A stretch of 64,000 bases of DNA, taken from positions 62,001-126,000 of the forward strand of contig CAVVXS010000010.1 of the NCBI GenBank assembly GCA_963752225.1. The letters run 5' to 3'. This document shows, in pieces, positions 9,645 through 18,541 of this stretch (the first letter of the stretch is position 1; each line of letters starts with the position of its first letter). This stretch comes from JBBROS01 sp963752225. GTDB taxonomy: Bacteria > Pseudomonadota > Alphaproteobacteria > Acetobacterales > Acetobacteraceae. The position numbers and the translations under genes are program-made. The notes beneath the pieces are model-generated. The model did not search any database and was not told the DNA's origin. It was given only the letters and a program-made list of their open reading frames with translations.

Positions 9645-11426
9645 TCAGCGCATCTCCTCTACTGGCGCCACCCCCAGCACACCGAGCCCGGAGCGGATCA
9701 CCGTCGCCGTCGCCTCCACCAAGGCGAGCCGGGCCGCCGTCTCCGCCGGGCGCTCGGCCTGCAGGAAACGCAGCGTCGAATCGTCCCGGCCACGGTTCCA
9801 CAGCATATGAAAGTCGCTCGCCAAGTCATACAGAAAAAACGCAATCCGGTGCGGTTCCTGCGCGAGCGCCGCGCCCTCGACGGTGCGTGGCCAGGAGGCC
9901 AGGCGGCGGATCAGCGCCCACTCTGCGTCGGCGCCGAGGCTGTCGAGCGGCGCCTGCGCCAGCGCCGCCGGCGACACGTCGTGCGTGGCGGCCGCCCCGC
10001 GCAGCACCGAACGGCAGCGGGCATGGGCGTATTGCACGTAGAACACCGGATTTTCCCGCGTCTGCGCCACCACCGCGTCGAGGTCGAACTCCATCTGCGC
10101 GTCGGATTTGCGGGTCAGCATGGTGAACCGCACCGCGTCACGCCCGACCTCGTCGATCAGGTCGGCCAAGGTGACGTAGGTGCCGGCCCGCTTGCTCATC
10201 CGCACCGGCTGGCCGCCGCGCAGGACGTGAACGATCTGGCACAGCACGATCTCGAGCCGCTGGTCGCCGTTGCCGGCCAGCGCGCGCACGGCCGATTTCA
10301 TGCGCGACACGTAACCGCCGTGGTCGGCGCCCCAGACGTCTATCATGAGCTGCGCGCCGCGGTCCATCTTGTCGGCGTGGTAAGCGATGTCGTTGGCGAA
10401 GTAGGTGTTGGACCCGTCCGACTTGCGCAGCGGCCGGTCCACGTCGTCGCCGAACTTGGTGGCGCGGAACAGGGTCTGTTCGCGCGGCTCCCAATCGTCG
10501 GGCGTCTTGCCCTTGGGCGGCTCCAGCACGCCTTCGTAGATAAGGTCTTGCGCCGCGAGACGGCCGATGACGTTGTCCACTGCGCCGGCCTGCACCAGCG
10601 CCCGCTCGCTGGTGAACACGTCGGGGACGACGCCGAGGGCGGCAAGGTCGCTGCGGATCGAGGCCATCATGGCCGCGACCGTCTCCTCGCGGACGGTGTC
10701 GAACCAGCTTGCCGGCTCGGCGACGGTGCCGCCCGGGCCGGCCAGCGACGTGCCGTGCCGGGCCAGCAGCGCCTCGCCGACCGGCACCAGGTAATCGCCT
10801 CGGTATTGCAGCCCGCCTGGAACCGCGGCCGCGAACTCGTCCTCGGTCAGCGCGGTGCCAACGGCTTGCAGGTAGCGCCAATAGGCCGCCCAGGCCAGCG
10901 CCGCGACCTGTGCGCCGGCGTCGTTGATGTAATATTCCTTGGTGACGGTGAACCCGGCCTTTCCCAGCAGGTTGGCCAGCGCGTCGCCCACCACCGCGCC
11001 GCGGCAATGGCCGATGTGCATGGGGCCGGTGGGGTTGGCCGACACGTATTCGACGTTCACCGGCACCGCGGCGCCCACCGTGCTCGACCCGTAGGCTTCG
11101 CCGGCGCGGAGCACCGCCGGAAGCACCGACCGCAGCGTGTCTGGCCGCAGGAACAGGTTGACGAATCCGGGGCCGGCGGCTTCGGCCCGCAGCACCTCGG
11201 GTCCGTCCGACAGCGCGGCGACCAGCGCCTGAGCGATCCTGGCCGGGGCCTGGCGCGCGGCCTTGGCGCTCACCATGGCCGCGTTGGTCGCCATGTCGCC
11301 ATGCGCCGCTTCCCGCGCCGGCGACACTTCGACCCGGGCCGCGACCTCGTCCGGCAGGTCCGGGACGATCGTCCGCAAGGCGGCCACGACGGTGTCGCGC
11401 ACCCGGGCGTAAATGTTGTCGCTCAT
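9645..11426 (-). CDS. argS: Arginyl-tRNA synthetase
   Basis: 593-aa class I aminoacyl-tRNA synthetase that charges tRNA-Arg. It shows the N-terminal additional domain, the HIGH motif in NPTGPMHIGHCRGA, a KMSKS-like loop RMSKRAGTYVTL, and the C-terminal anticodon-binding helical domain. ATG at 11426 gives MSDNIYARVRDTVVAAL at the start and a normal family length. It leads the minus-strand envelope/condensin gene run. Confidence 0.96.
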   Translation of the reverse strand: MSDNIYARVRDTVVAALRTIVPDLPDEVAARVEVSPAREAAHGDMATNAAMVSAKAARQAPARIAQALVAALSDGPEVLRAEAAGPGFVNLFLRPDTLRSVLPAVLRAGEAYGSSTVGAAVPVNVEYVSANPTGPMHIGHCRGAVVGDALANLLGKAGFTVTKEYYINDAGAQVAALAWAAYWRYLQAVGTALTEDEFAAAVPGGLQYRGDYLVPVGEALLARHGTSLAGPGGTVAEPASWFDTVREETVAAMMASIRSDLAALGVVPDVFTSERALVQAGAVDNVIGRLAAQDLIYEGVLEPPKGKTPDDWEPREQTLFRATKFGDDVDRPLRKSDGSNTYFANDIAYHADKMDRGAQLMIDVWGADHGGYVSRMKSAVRALAGNGDQRLEIVLCQIVHVLRGGQPVRMSKRAGTYVTLADLIDEVGRDAVRFTMLTRKSDAQMEFDLDAVVAQTRENPVFYVQYAHARCRSVLRGAAATHDVSPAALAQAPLDSLGADAEWALIRRLASWPRTVEGAALAQEPHRIAFFLYDLASDFHMLWNRGRDDSTLRFLQAERPAETAARLALVEATATVIRSGLGVLGVAPVEEMR

Positions 11427-11480
11427 GCCTTGCCTTTCACACGATTCGGCCGATGCCGCCGCCGAACGCCCGCCCGCCGG

Positions 11481-11579
11481 TCACGTCATCCCCGGGCTTG
11501 ACCCGCTGATCTCTCCCCTTTGGGCGCGCGGAGTTCAAGCTGGCAAGAGATGGCCGGGTCAAGCCCGGCCATGACGTGA
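11481..11579. repeat. Intergenic REP-like inverted repeat
   Basis: Two 25-bp arms, 11481-11505 and 11555-11579, are inverted copies with only two mismatches. The core is CCGGGCTTGACCCG against CGGGTCAAGCCCGG, and the outer ends read TCACGTCAT and ATGACGTGA. The 49 bp between them contains no gene. Repeats with a GGGCTTGACCC core are common between genes in alphaproteobacteria (general knowledge). The 195-bp gap lies between tandem genes dgt and argS, so it could also act as a transcript end or stabiliser. Confidence 0.8.
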
Positions 11580-11621
11580 CAAATGGACGCGGGCGAGTTG
11601 GGAGGAGGTCTCGGCCGTGCC

Positions 11622-12779
11622 TCAACCCCGCTTGAACGGGTCGGTCAGCCGCTGCCACTCGTCCAACGCGAAGCGGTCGGTCATGCCGGCGATGTAGTCC
11701 GTCACCACCAGCGCGGCCCGCACCGGGTCGCCGCCGCCGGCCAAGGCGCGCCAGCCGTCGGGCAGCAGGTTGGTGTCGTCGTGCAGCAGTTGGAACAGCG
11801 CTTCCGTCACCCGCCGGCTCTTGGCCTGCATCCGAGTGACCTGCCAATGCCGGTACATGCGGGCGTGCAGGAACTCCTTGACCGCCCGGTTCGCTTCCGC
11901 GATCGGCGCGCTATAGGCGACCAGGGCCGATTTCGTTCGCCGCACCGCGTCGGCGTTGGCCGGGTCCGCCTTGGCCAGGCGCCGCCGGGTCTCCGTCACC
12001 AGGTCGGTGGCGAAGGCGTTGATCACCCGCCGGATGGTCTCGTGCCGCAGCCGCGGCGGCGGCACGTCCAGGCTGGCCCGGCGCGCGGCGGCCAAGGCCA
12101 CGCCCACCACCGGCAAATGGGCGATGTCGTCGGGGCCGAACAAGCCGGCGCGGATGCCGTCGTCGAGGTCGTGGCTGTGATAGGCGATGTCGTCCGCCAT
12201 CGCGGCGACCTGCGCCTCGAGCGAGGCATAGCTGTGCAGGTCGAGCTTATGCCGCCCATCGTATTCGGCGATGTAGGGAGGCGGATGCCGCAGCGGGCCG
12301 TTGTGCTTGGCGAGACCCTCCAAGGTTTCCCAGGTGAGGTTGAGCCCGTCGAACGCGGCGTAGCGGCTTTCGAGCTTGGTGACGATCTTGAGGCTCTGGG
12401 CGTTGTGATCAAAGCCGCCAAAGGGCTTTGTCTTGGCGTTCAACGCATCCTCGCCGGCATGCCCGAACGGGGGGTGGCCGAGGTCGTGCGCCAGCGCCAG
12501 CGCTTCCGTCAGGTCCTCGTCGAGCGCGAGCTCGCGGGCGATCGACCGGGCGATCTGGGCCACCTCGATGCTGTGGGTCAGCCGGGTGCGGAAGTAGTCG
12601 CCCTCGTGGTTGACGAACACCTGGGTCTTGTACTGAAGCTTGCGGAACGCGCTGCTGTGGATGATGCGGTCGCGGTCGCGCTGCCACGGCCCGCGGCCGC
12701 TCGCCTCCGGTTCCGGGTGCAGCCGGCCGCGCGAGGTTTCGGCCCGGACGGCGTAGGGGGCGTGCGGCATGCCGGGCAT
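11622..12779 (-). CDS. dgt: Deoxyguanosinetriphosphate triphosphohydrolase-like protein
   Basis: About 385-aa HD-domain dNTPase that releases triphosphate from dGTP or other dNTPs. Motifs are QRDRDRIIHSSAFRKLQYKTQVF, the first metal His in FRTRLTHSIEVAQIAR, and the HD pair in ALAHDLGHPPFGHAGE. The start is uncertain: ATG 12779 is used here, ATG 12770 begins just ahead of the conserved APYAVRAETSRGRLHPEPE, and GTG 12833 gives an 18-residue extension with a poorly spaced ribosome site. Divergent from erpA. Confidence 0.9.
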   Translation of the reverse strand: MPGMPHAPYAVRAETSRGRLHPEPEASGRGPWQRDRDRIIHSSAFRKLQYKTQVFVNHEGDYFRTRLTHSIEVAQIARSIARELALDEDLTEALALAHDLGHPPFGHAGEDALNAKTKPFGGFDHNAQSLKIVTKLESRYAAFDGLNLTWETLEGLAKHNGPLRHPPPYIAEYDGRHKLDLHSYASLEAQVAAMADDIAYHSHDLDDGIRAGLFGPDDIAHLPVVGVALAAARRASLDVPPPRLRHETIRRVINAFATDLVTETRRRLAKADPANADAVRRTKSALVAYSAPIAEANRAVKEFLHARMYRHWQVTRMQAKSRRVTEALFQLLHDDTNLLPDGWRALAGGGDPVRAALVVTDYIAGMTDRFALDEWQRLTDPFKRG

Positions 12780-12870
12780 GTAGCAACCCGAGGCCGGCTT
12801 GTCGCCTGCCGCGGCGTCCAAAGCTGCGGCCACCCTTCAATCTGCCGGCTTGACGCGCTATGTCACGTTC

Positions 12871-13200
12871 ATGAGCAGTTTCAGCGTATCAGAGCGGGCC
12901 GCCGAGCGTGTGGCCGAGATCGTCGCGGCCCAGACCCGGCCGGCGGCGCTGCGCGTGGCCGTGCTGGCCGGCGGCTGCAGCGGCTTTCAATACAAGTTCG
13001 AGCTCGACGAGACGCCACAGCCGGACGACCTCGTCGTCGAGCAAGGGGCGGCGCGGATTCTGGTCGACCCCGCCAGCATGGATCTGCTCGCGGGCTCGGT
13101 GCTTGATTACACCGATGCGCTGATGGGAGCCCACTTCACGGTCAAGAACCCGAACGCCACCTCGGCCTGCGGCTGCGGAACCAGCTTTTCCGTCGATTGA
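12871..13200 (+). CDS. erpA: Iron-sulfur cluster insertion protein (A-type carrier)
   Basis: 109-aa A-type Fe-S carrier that delivers clusters to apo-proteins. The three ligand cysteines are present: C36 in GGCSGFQY, and C100 and C102 in SACGCGTSFSVD. ATG 12871 gives the usual 105-115 aa family length; an upstream in-frame GTG would add 24 residues. It stands divergent from dgt and is followed after 7 bp by the exonuclease gene, an arrangement (dgt/erpA/xth) seen in many alphaproteobacteria. Confidence 0.92.
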   Translation: MSSFSVSERAAERVAEIVAAQTRPAALRVAVLAGGCSGFQYKFELDETPQPDDLVVEQGAARILVDPASMDLLAGSVLDYTDALMGAHFTVKNPNATSACGCGTSFSVD

Positions 13201-13207
13201 GCAGCCG

Positions 13208-13972
13208 GTGCGGGTCGCCACCTGGAACGTCAACTCGATCCGGCAGCGTGAAAGCCACGTTGCCGCCTGGCTGGAGCGCAACAAGCCGGACCTGCTGCTG
13301 CTGCAGGAGATTAAGTGTGAGGAGCCGGCATTCCCCGGCCTGGCGTTCCCCGGCTACACCGCCCACGTGGTCGGGCAAAAAAGCTACAACGGTGTCGCCA
13401 CCCTGTCCCGCGTCCCGGCCCGGGTGACGCATCGAGCCCTGCCCGGCTTGCCCGACGACGACGCCCAAGCGCGCTACATCGAAGTCGAGGCGGACGGGCT
13501 GACGGTCGCGAACCTCTATCTCCCGAACGGCAACTCGGGCGGCGGCGACGGCTATGCCTACAAGCTGCGCTGGATGGAGTGCCTGGCAGAGCGCGCGCGC
13601 ACCCTGCTCGAGGACGACGTGCCGTGCATCTTCGCTGGCGACTACAACGTGGCGCCGACCGATGAGGATTACGCGCCCGGCACGCTGCCGCCCACCGACG
13701 CGCTGGTGCGTCCGGAAACGCGCGCCGCGTTCCGCCGCATGATCTGGCAAGGCATGACCGACGCGGTGCGGGCCCTCAAGCCGTCGGGCAAGGCCTATAC
13801 GTTCTGGGACTACCAAGCCGGCGCCTGGCGCCGCGACATGGGGCTGCGGATCGACCACGCCTTGCTGTCGCCGGAGGTCGCGGAGCGGCTGACGTCCGCA
13901 CAGCCGGACCGGGACGAGCGCGGCCAGCAGCAGCCCTCCGACCACGTTCCCGTGGTCATCGACCTCGCATGA
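13208..13972 (+). CDS. xth: Exodeoxyribonuclease III (AP endonuclease)
   Basis: 254-aa EEP-family DNA repair enzyme cleaving at abasic sites and degrading 3' ends. Conserved residues are N7 region in RVATWNVNSIR, the metal Glu in LLLQEIKCEE, GDYNVAPTDED, and the terminal Asp-His in PSDHVPVVIDL. The start is GTG at 13208, forced by the immediate family N-terminus MRVATWNVNSI and by the erpA stop 7 bp upstream. Confidence 0.93.
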   Translation: MRVATWNVNSIRQRESHVAAWLERNKPDLLLLQEIKCEEPAFPGLAFPGYTAHVVGQKSYNGVATLSRVPARVTHRALPGLPDDDAQARYIEVEADGLTVANLYLPNGNSGGGDGYAYKLRWMECLAERARTLLEDDVPCIFAGDYNVAPTDEDYAPGTLPPTDALVRPETRAAFRRMIWQGMTDAVRALKPSGKAYTFWDYQAGAWRRDMGLRIDHALLSPEVAERLTSAQPDRDERGQQQPSDHVPVVIDLA

Positions 13973-13985
13973 GGGGGCGGCGCCG

Positions 13986-14858
13986 ATGATTGCCGTTGAT
14001 TGGGGAACGACCAACTTCCGGGCCTTTCGCCTCGATGGCGCCGCCCTGGTCGGTCGCATCCCGGAAGGCCCCGGAATCCTGGCCATCTCACCCGACAGCT
14101 TCCCCGCCGTGCTCGAGGCGGCGATCCATCCGTGGCTGGAGGCCGGCGAGCGTCGCATCGTCATGTCCGGAATGGTCGGTAGCCGCCAAGGCTGGGTCGA
14201 GGCGCCTTACCTGCCCTGTCCAGCCGATCCCGCCGCGTTGGCCGCCGCCGCAGTGGCCGTTCCGTTTGCTGGCGCCGACCTCCGGCTGATCCCGGGCCTC
14301 GTCGCGTCCGACCCGTCCGGCACGCCCGAGGTCATGCGCGGCGAGGAGGTGCAGATCGCCGGGGTGCTGGACCGGACCGGACCGAACGCCTTGGTGTGCC
14401 TGCCCGGCTCGCATTCCAAATGGGTGCGGCTGGTGGATGGCCGGATCGACGGCTTCACCACCCACTTGACCGGCGAGGCGTTCGCGGCCTTGCGGCAGCA
14501 CACGATCCTGGGCCGGCTGATCCAGGACGCGCCGACCCACACCGCCGCGTTCACCGACGGCATTGACCGGTCAGCCGAACCGGGCGGGTTGCTGCACCAC
14601 CTGTTCGGCGTCCGAACCCTCGGGCTGTTCGACCGGCTGCCGCCGAATCAGGCCGGGTCGTTCCTGTCCGGTCTGCTGATCGGCCACGAAGTCCGGGCGA
14701 TGGCGCCCGGCGGCCTCGTGCACCTGGTTGGCGCCCCGGCCTTGTGCACGCTTTACGCCGTGGCAATCGCCCATGTGGGGGGTAATGCGCTGATCCTCGA
14801 CGAGGACGCCGCCGCGACCGGTCTGGGACGGCTTGCGGAGCACATCGCATGGACCTGA
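13986..14858 (+). CDS. dgoK: 2-dehydro-3-deoxygalactonokinase
   Basis: 290-aa sugar kinase phosphorylating 2-keto-3-deoxy-D-galactonate in the De Ley-Doudoroff pathway. The ATPase phosphate-1 motif is IAVDWGTTNFRAFRLD at the N-terminus; MSGMVGSRQGWVEAPYLPCPA and CLPGSHSKWVRL are characteristic of the family. The ATG lies 13 bp after xth, preceded by GAGGGGG. The 3' end overlaps dgoA by 10 bases, so kinase and aldolase are made together. Confidence 0.93.
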   Translation: MIAVDWGTTNFRAFRLDGAALVGRIPEGPGILAISPDSFPAVLEAAIHPWLEAGERRIVMSGMVGSRQGWVEAPYLPCPADPAALAAAAVAVPFAGADLRLIPGLVASDPSGTPEVMRGEEVQIAGVLDRTGPNALVCLPGSHSKWVRLVDGRIDGFTTHLTGEAFAALRQHTILGRLIQDAPTHTAAFTDGIDRSAEPGGLLHHLFGVRTLGLFDRLPPNQAGSFLSGLLIGHEVRAMAPGGLVHLVGAPALCTLYAVAIAHVGGNALILDEDAAATGLGRLAEHIAWT

Positions 14859-15505
14859 CACTCGCATTGGCGGCGTGTCCGCTGGTCGCCATCCTGCGCG
14901 GCATCCGCCCGGACGAGGCGGAAGCGGTCGGTGAGGTCCTGTTGGAAGCCGGGCTTCGGGTGATCGAAGTGCCGCTCAATTCGCCCGACCCGTTCGACAG
15001 CATCGGCCGGCTCGCCCGGCGCTTCGGCAAACAGGCGCTCATCGGCGCCGGGACTGTGATGACGCCGGAAGACGTGGCCCGGGTGGAATTGGCGGGCGGC
15101 CGGCTGATCGTGACGCCGCACGCGGCGCCGCTGGTGGTCAGGGCCGCGAAATCCTACGGCATGCAGGCGGCACCCGGGTTTTTTTCGCCGGCCGAGGCGT
15201 TTGCCATGCTGGATGCGGGCGCCGACGCGCTGAAGCTGTTCCCGGCCGAAGCGGCCAGTCCCGCCGTACTGCGGGCAATCCGGGCCGTGCTGCTGCCAGG
15301 CACCAAGGTGCTGCCGGTGGGCGGGATGGACGCGACCACCATCCCGCCGTGGCGGGACGCCGGCGCCGCCGGGTTCGGCATCGGCAGCGCCCTTTACAAG
15401 CCCGGCGACCGGCCGGCCGACGTAGCACGCAAAGCCAAGCCGCTGACGTCCTTATTCCCGGCCGGCAGTAGCCCGCCGGCCAGGTCGCCCCGGCCGGTCG
15501 CCTGA
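14849..15505 (+). CDS. dgoA: 2-dehydro-3-deoxy-6-phosphogalactonate aldolase
   Basis: 218-aa class I aldolase of the KDPG/KDPGal family, splitting the DgoK product into pyruvate and glyceraldehyde 3-phosphate. The block LVAILRGIRPDEAEAVGEVL, Glu in VIEVPLNSPDPFDSI, and the Schiff-base Lys in ALKLFPAEAASP are visible. Its last 15 or so residues are Pro/Arg-rich and less conserved. It ends 4 bp before the convergent frameshifted SDR. A galactonate dehydratase and transporter are not seen nearby. Confidence 0.92.
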   Translation: MDLTLALAACPLVAILRGIRPDEAEAVGEVLLEAGLRVIEVPLNSPDPFDSIGRLARRFGKQALIGAGTVMTPEDVARVELAGGRLIVTPHAAPLVVRAAKSYGMQAAPGFFSPAEAFAMLDAGADALKLFPAEAASPAVLRAIRAVLLPGTKVLPVGGMDATTIPPWRDAGAAGFGIGSALYKPGDRPADVARKAKPLTSLFPAGSSPPARSPRPVA

Positions 15506-15509
15506 GCCG

Positions 15510-16518
15510 TTAGGGCGAGCCGTTGCCGCCCATCGATCCGTAGACTTGTCCGGTCGCATAGCTGCCGCTCGCGTCGGCGAGTTGCACGTAGATGCCGCCC
15601 AACTCCGCCGGCTGGCCCGGCCGGCCCATCGGTGTCATCCCGCCGAATTTCTCCAGCTTCGCCATCGAGGCCCCGCCGCTCACCTGCAGCGGAGTCCAGA
15701 TCGGCCCGGGCGCGACGCCGTTCACCCGGATGCCCTTCTTGGCCAATTGCTTCGACAAGGACCGAATGAAGTTCGTCGTCGCCGCCTTGGTTTGCGCGTA
15801 ATCGTACAGGTCGGGCGTGGGATCCATCGCCTGCTCCGAGGTGGTGGCGATGATGCAGGAGCCCGGCTGCAAATGCGGCAGCGCCGCCTTGATGACCCAG
15901 AACGGCGCGTAGATGTTGGTCTTCATCGTCCAGTCAAACTGCTCGGTGGAGATATCGAGGATCGAGTTCGTGCGCCTGCTGGCGCCCCGCATTGCTGACG
16001 ACGATGTCGAGACCGCCGAGCCCTTGCACCGCGTCCGCCACGAGGCGCTGGCAGAACGCCTCGTCGCGCAGGTCGCCGGGGATCGCCAAGCCTTTGCGGC
16101 CGGCCGCCTTGATGATGGCCATCACCTCCTGCGCGTCGGGCTCCTCGCTGGGGAAGTAGTTGATCGCGACGTCGGCGCCTTCGCGGGCGAACGCGATCGC
16201 CGCCGCCCGGCCCATGCCGGAATCACCGCCGGTGATGAGCGCGCGGCGGCCGAGCAGCCGGCCCGACCCCTTGTAGCTGGTTTCGCCGTGGTCCGGCCGC
16301 GGATCCATCTTGCTCGCCAGGCCCGGCCAATCCTGCGACTGTTTTGCAAACGGCGGCTTCGGGTATTTGTCCGGGGGATCGACCAGCGGCGCGGCCGTGG
16401 CGAGCTGGGCCTGTGGCGTTTGCGCGAACGCGGGTGCGGCGGCGGCGGCGGCGAGCCCGATACCTGCGCCCCCCAGGAGGCGGCGGCGCGAAGCGTTGTT
16501 GTCGGTCGGGTCGGTCAT
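15510..16518 (-). pseudogene. Tat-exported SDR oxidoreductase, frameshifted
   Basis: Short-chain dehydrogenase of the YghA-like type with an N-terminal Tat signal (SRRRLLGGAGIGLAAAAAAPAFA). Upstream frame holds the signal, linker (PPDKYPKPPFAKQSQDWPG) and cofactor motif TGGDSGMGRA; the downstream frame holds the catalytic YDYAQTKAA and the C-terminal VAPGPIWTPLQ. The two join if one G is removed near 15975-15976, giving NAGRQQRTNSILDIS. This is therefore a 1-base insertion, real or a sequencing error. Convergent with dgoA. Confidence 0.8.
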
Positions 16519-16667
16519 GGGTGTTCCTCTGGTTCGGCCCACCCAACGGAAGCCTGCCGTGGCGGTTGCCGGTGTCCCGCCCACGTGATCGCTGGCCGCG
16601 TCAATGGCTTGAAGCAGGCGCCGGGCCGGCCCATGCTGGCGCCGAATAAACGGGAGGAAGCAACTCG

Positions 16668-17768
16668 ATGGCCGAGGTCTCGGTCCGCAACGTCCAGAAA
16701 TCCTATGACGGCGGGGTGCAAGCGGTGCGCGGCATCGACCTCGAGATCGCCGACGAGGAGTTCGTGGTGCTGGTCGGCCCATCCGGCTGCGGCAAGTCGA
16801 CCACCTTGCGCATGATCGCCGGCCTCGAGGAGATCAGCGGCGGAGAGATCTGGATCGGCGGCCGGGTGGTCAACGACGTGCCGCCGCGGGACCGAGACAT
16901 CGCCATGGTGTTCCAGAACTACGCGCTCTATCCGCACATGACGGTCTACGACAACATGGGGTTCGGCCTGAAGCTGCGGGGCACGGCCAAGCCGGAGATC
17001 AAGTCGCGCGTTGATGCGGCTGCCCGCATCCTGGACATCGTGCCGCTGCTGGCGCGCAAGCCCAAGGCGCTCAGCGGCGGCCAGCGGCAACGGGTGGCCA
17101 TGGGCCGCGCGATCGTGCGCAACCCGAAGGTGTTCCTTTTCGACGAGCCACTGTCGAACCTCGACGCCAAGCTGCGGGTGCAGATGCGCACCGAGATCAA
17201 GAAGGTGCACCAGACCGTCCGCACCACCACCGTCTATGTCACCCACGACCAGGTCGAGGCGATGACGCTGGCCGACCGCGTGGTGGTGATGAACGGCGGC
17301 ATCATCGAGCAGGTCGGGCCGCCGCAGGAGCTGTACCACCATCCGAAAACGCGGTTCGTCGCGGGGTTCATCGGCAGCCCGGGGATGAACTTCTTCCCGG
17401 TCCACGTCACCGGCGACGCGGTCCGGCTGGAGGACGGCCAAACCCTGCCGATCCCGCCAGCCAAGCGCGAGCGCTACGCGCGCCACCGCGACACGCCGAT
17501 GCTGTTCGGGCTCCGCCCCGAACACCTGGCGGAGGCGCCGCGCCCGGGCTCCGCGCCGCTGCGGGCGCTGGTGGACGTGGTCGAGCCGATGGGCATGGAG
17601 ACGATGGTGCACTTCCGCCTCGGCCAGGCCACCGACGGCCTGGCCGGCGCGAGCTACACCGCCCGCATCCCCCCCGAAACGCCGGCCAACCCCGGCGAGA
17701 CCCTGCCACTCCAAGCGGACATGAACCAAATGCACCTGCTCGACCCGCACACCGGCCTCGTCGTTTGA
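16668..17768 (+). CDS. ABC transporter ATP-binding protein, MalK/UgpC type
   Basis: 366-aa ATPase of a CUT1-type sugar importer: Walker A GPSGCGKST (about residues 38-46), Q-loop FQNYALYPHM, signature LSGGQRQRVAMGRAI, Walker B VFLFDEPLSNLDA, H-loop THDQ, then a TOBE-type regulatory domain in the last 120 residues. ATG 16668 follows GGGAGGAAG. The binding protein and permeases normally needed are not adjacent; instead two dehydrogenases follow by overlap. It may serve permeases encoded elsewhere. Confidence 0.9.
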   Translation: MAEVSVRNVQKSYDGGVQAVRGIDLEIADEEFVVLVGPSGCGKSTTLRMIAGLEEISGGEIWIGGRVVNDVPPRDRDIAMVFQNYALYPHMTVYDNMGFGLKLRGTAKPEIKSRVDAAARILDIVPLLARKPKALSGGQRQRVAMGRAIVRNPKVFLFDEPLSNLDAKLRVQMRTEIKKVHQTVRTTTVYVTHDQVEAMTLADRVVVMNGGIIEQVGPPQELYHHPKTRFVAGFIGSPGMNFFPVHVTGDAVRLEDGQTLPIPPAKRERYARHRDTPMLFGLRPEHLAEAPRPGSAPLRALVDVVEPMGMETMVHFRLGQATDGLAGASYTARIPPETPANPGETLPLQADMNQMHLLDPHTGLVV

Positions 17769-18541
17769 TGCAGGACCTGACCGGCAAAGTCGTCTGGATC
17801 ACCGGGGCCGGAAGCGGCATCGGCCGCTCGACCGCGCTCGCCTTCGCGGCCGCCGGCGCCCGGGTGGCGATCTCCGGCCGCCGCGCGGACATGCTGAACG
17901 AGACCGCCCGGCTGATCGAGGCGGCGAACGGCACCGCCACCGCCGTGCCGGCCGACGTGGCGGTCGCGGCTGACGTCACCCGCGCGCATGCCGAGATCGT
18001 CGCCGCGCTCGGCGAGGTGGAGATCCTGGTCAACAACGCCGGCACCAATGCCAAGCGGCGGCACTGGAAGGACCTCGCCCCCGAGGACATGGCCCGGGTC
18101 GTGGACGTGAACCTGAAGGGTCCGTTCCTGTGCAGCCTCGCCGTGCTGCCGGCGATGCGGGCGCGGGGCGGCGGCACGCTGATCCACGTCGTCAGCAACG
18201 CCGCGACCGGCATCTACGCCGTGTCCGGCCCCACCTACACCGCCAGCAAGCACGGGGCGCGCGCCATGTCGGCCACCATCAACGCCGAGGAAGGCATCCA
18301 CGGCATCCGCAGCGTCTGCATCAACCCGGGCGAGGTGGAGACGCCGATCCTCGATACCCGGCCGCAACCGCCAGGTGCCGCCGACCGCGCGCTGATGGTG
18401 CAACCCGAGGACATCGCCGCCGCCGCCGTGTTCGCGGCGATGCTGCCGCCCCGAACCTGCATGGCCGAAATGCTGATCACCCCCACCGACAACAACTTCT
18501 ATCGAGCGAGTGCGAAGGCGATCGCCGGGATGCCGAGCTGA
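17765..18541 (+). CDS. Short-chain dehydrogenase/reductase
   Basis: 258-aa classical SDR with cofactor motif TGAGSGIGRSTAL near the N-terminus, NNAGTN in the middle, and a catalytic YTASKHG (Tyr and Lys four apart). It overlaps the ABC ATPase stop by 4 bases (ATGA) and its stop overlaps the next ATG (TGATG), so all three genes form one operon. Substrate is probably a polyol or sugar acid because of the sugar-type ATPase (inference). Confidence 0.88.
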   Translation: MMQDLTGKVVWITGAGSGIGRSTALAFAAAGARVAISGRRADMLNETARLIEAANGTATAVPADVAVAADVTRAHAEIVAALGEVEILVNNAGTNAKRRHWKDLAPEDMARVVDVNLKGPFLCSLAVLPAMRARGGGTLIHVVSNAATGIYAVSGPTYTASKHGARAMSATINAEEGIHGIRSVCINPGEVETPILDTRPQPPGAADRALMVQPEDIAAAAVFAAMLPPRTCMAEMLITPTDNNFYRASAKAIAGMPS

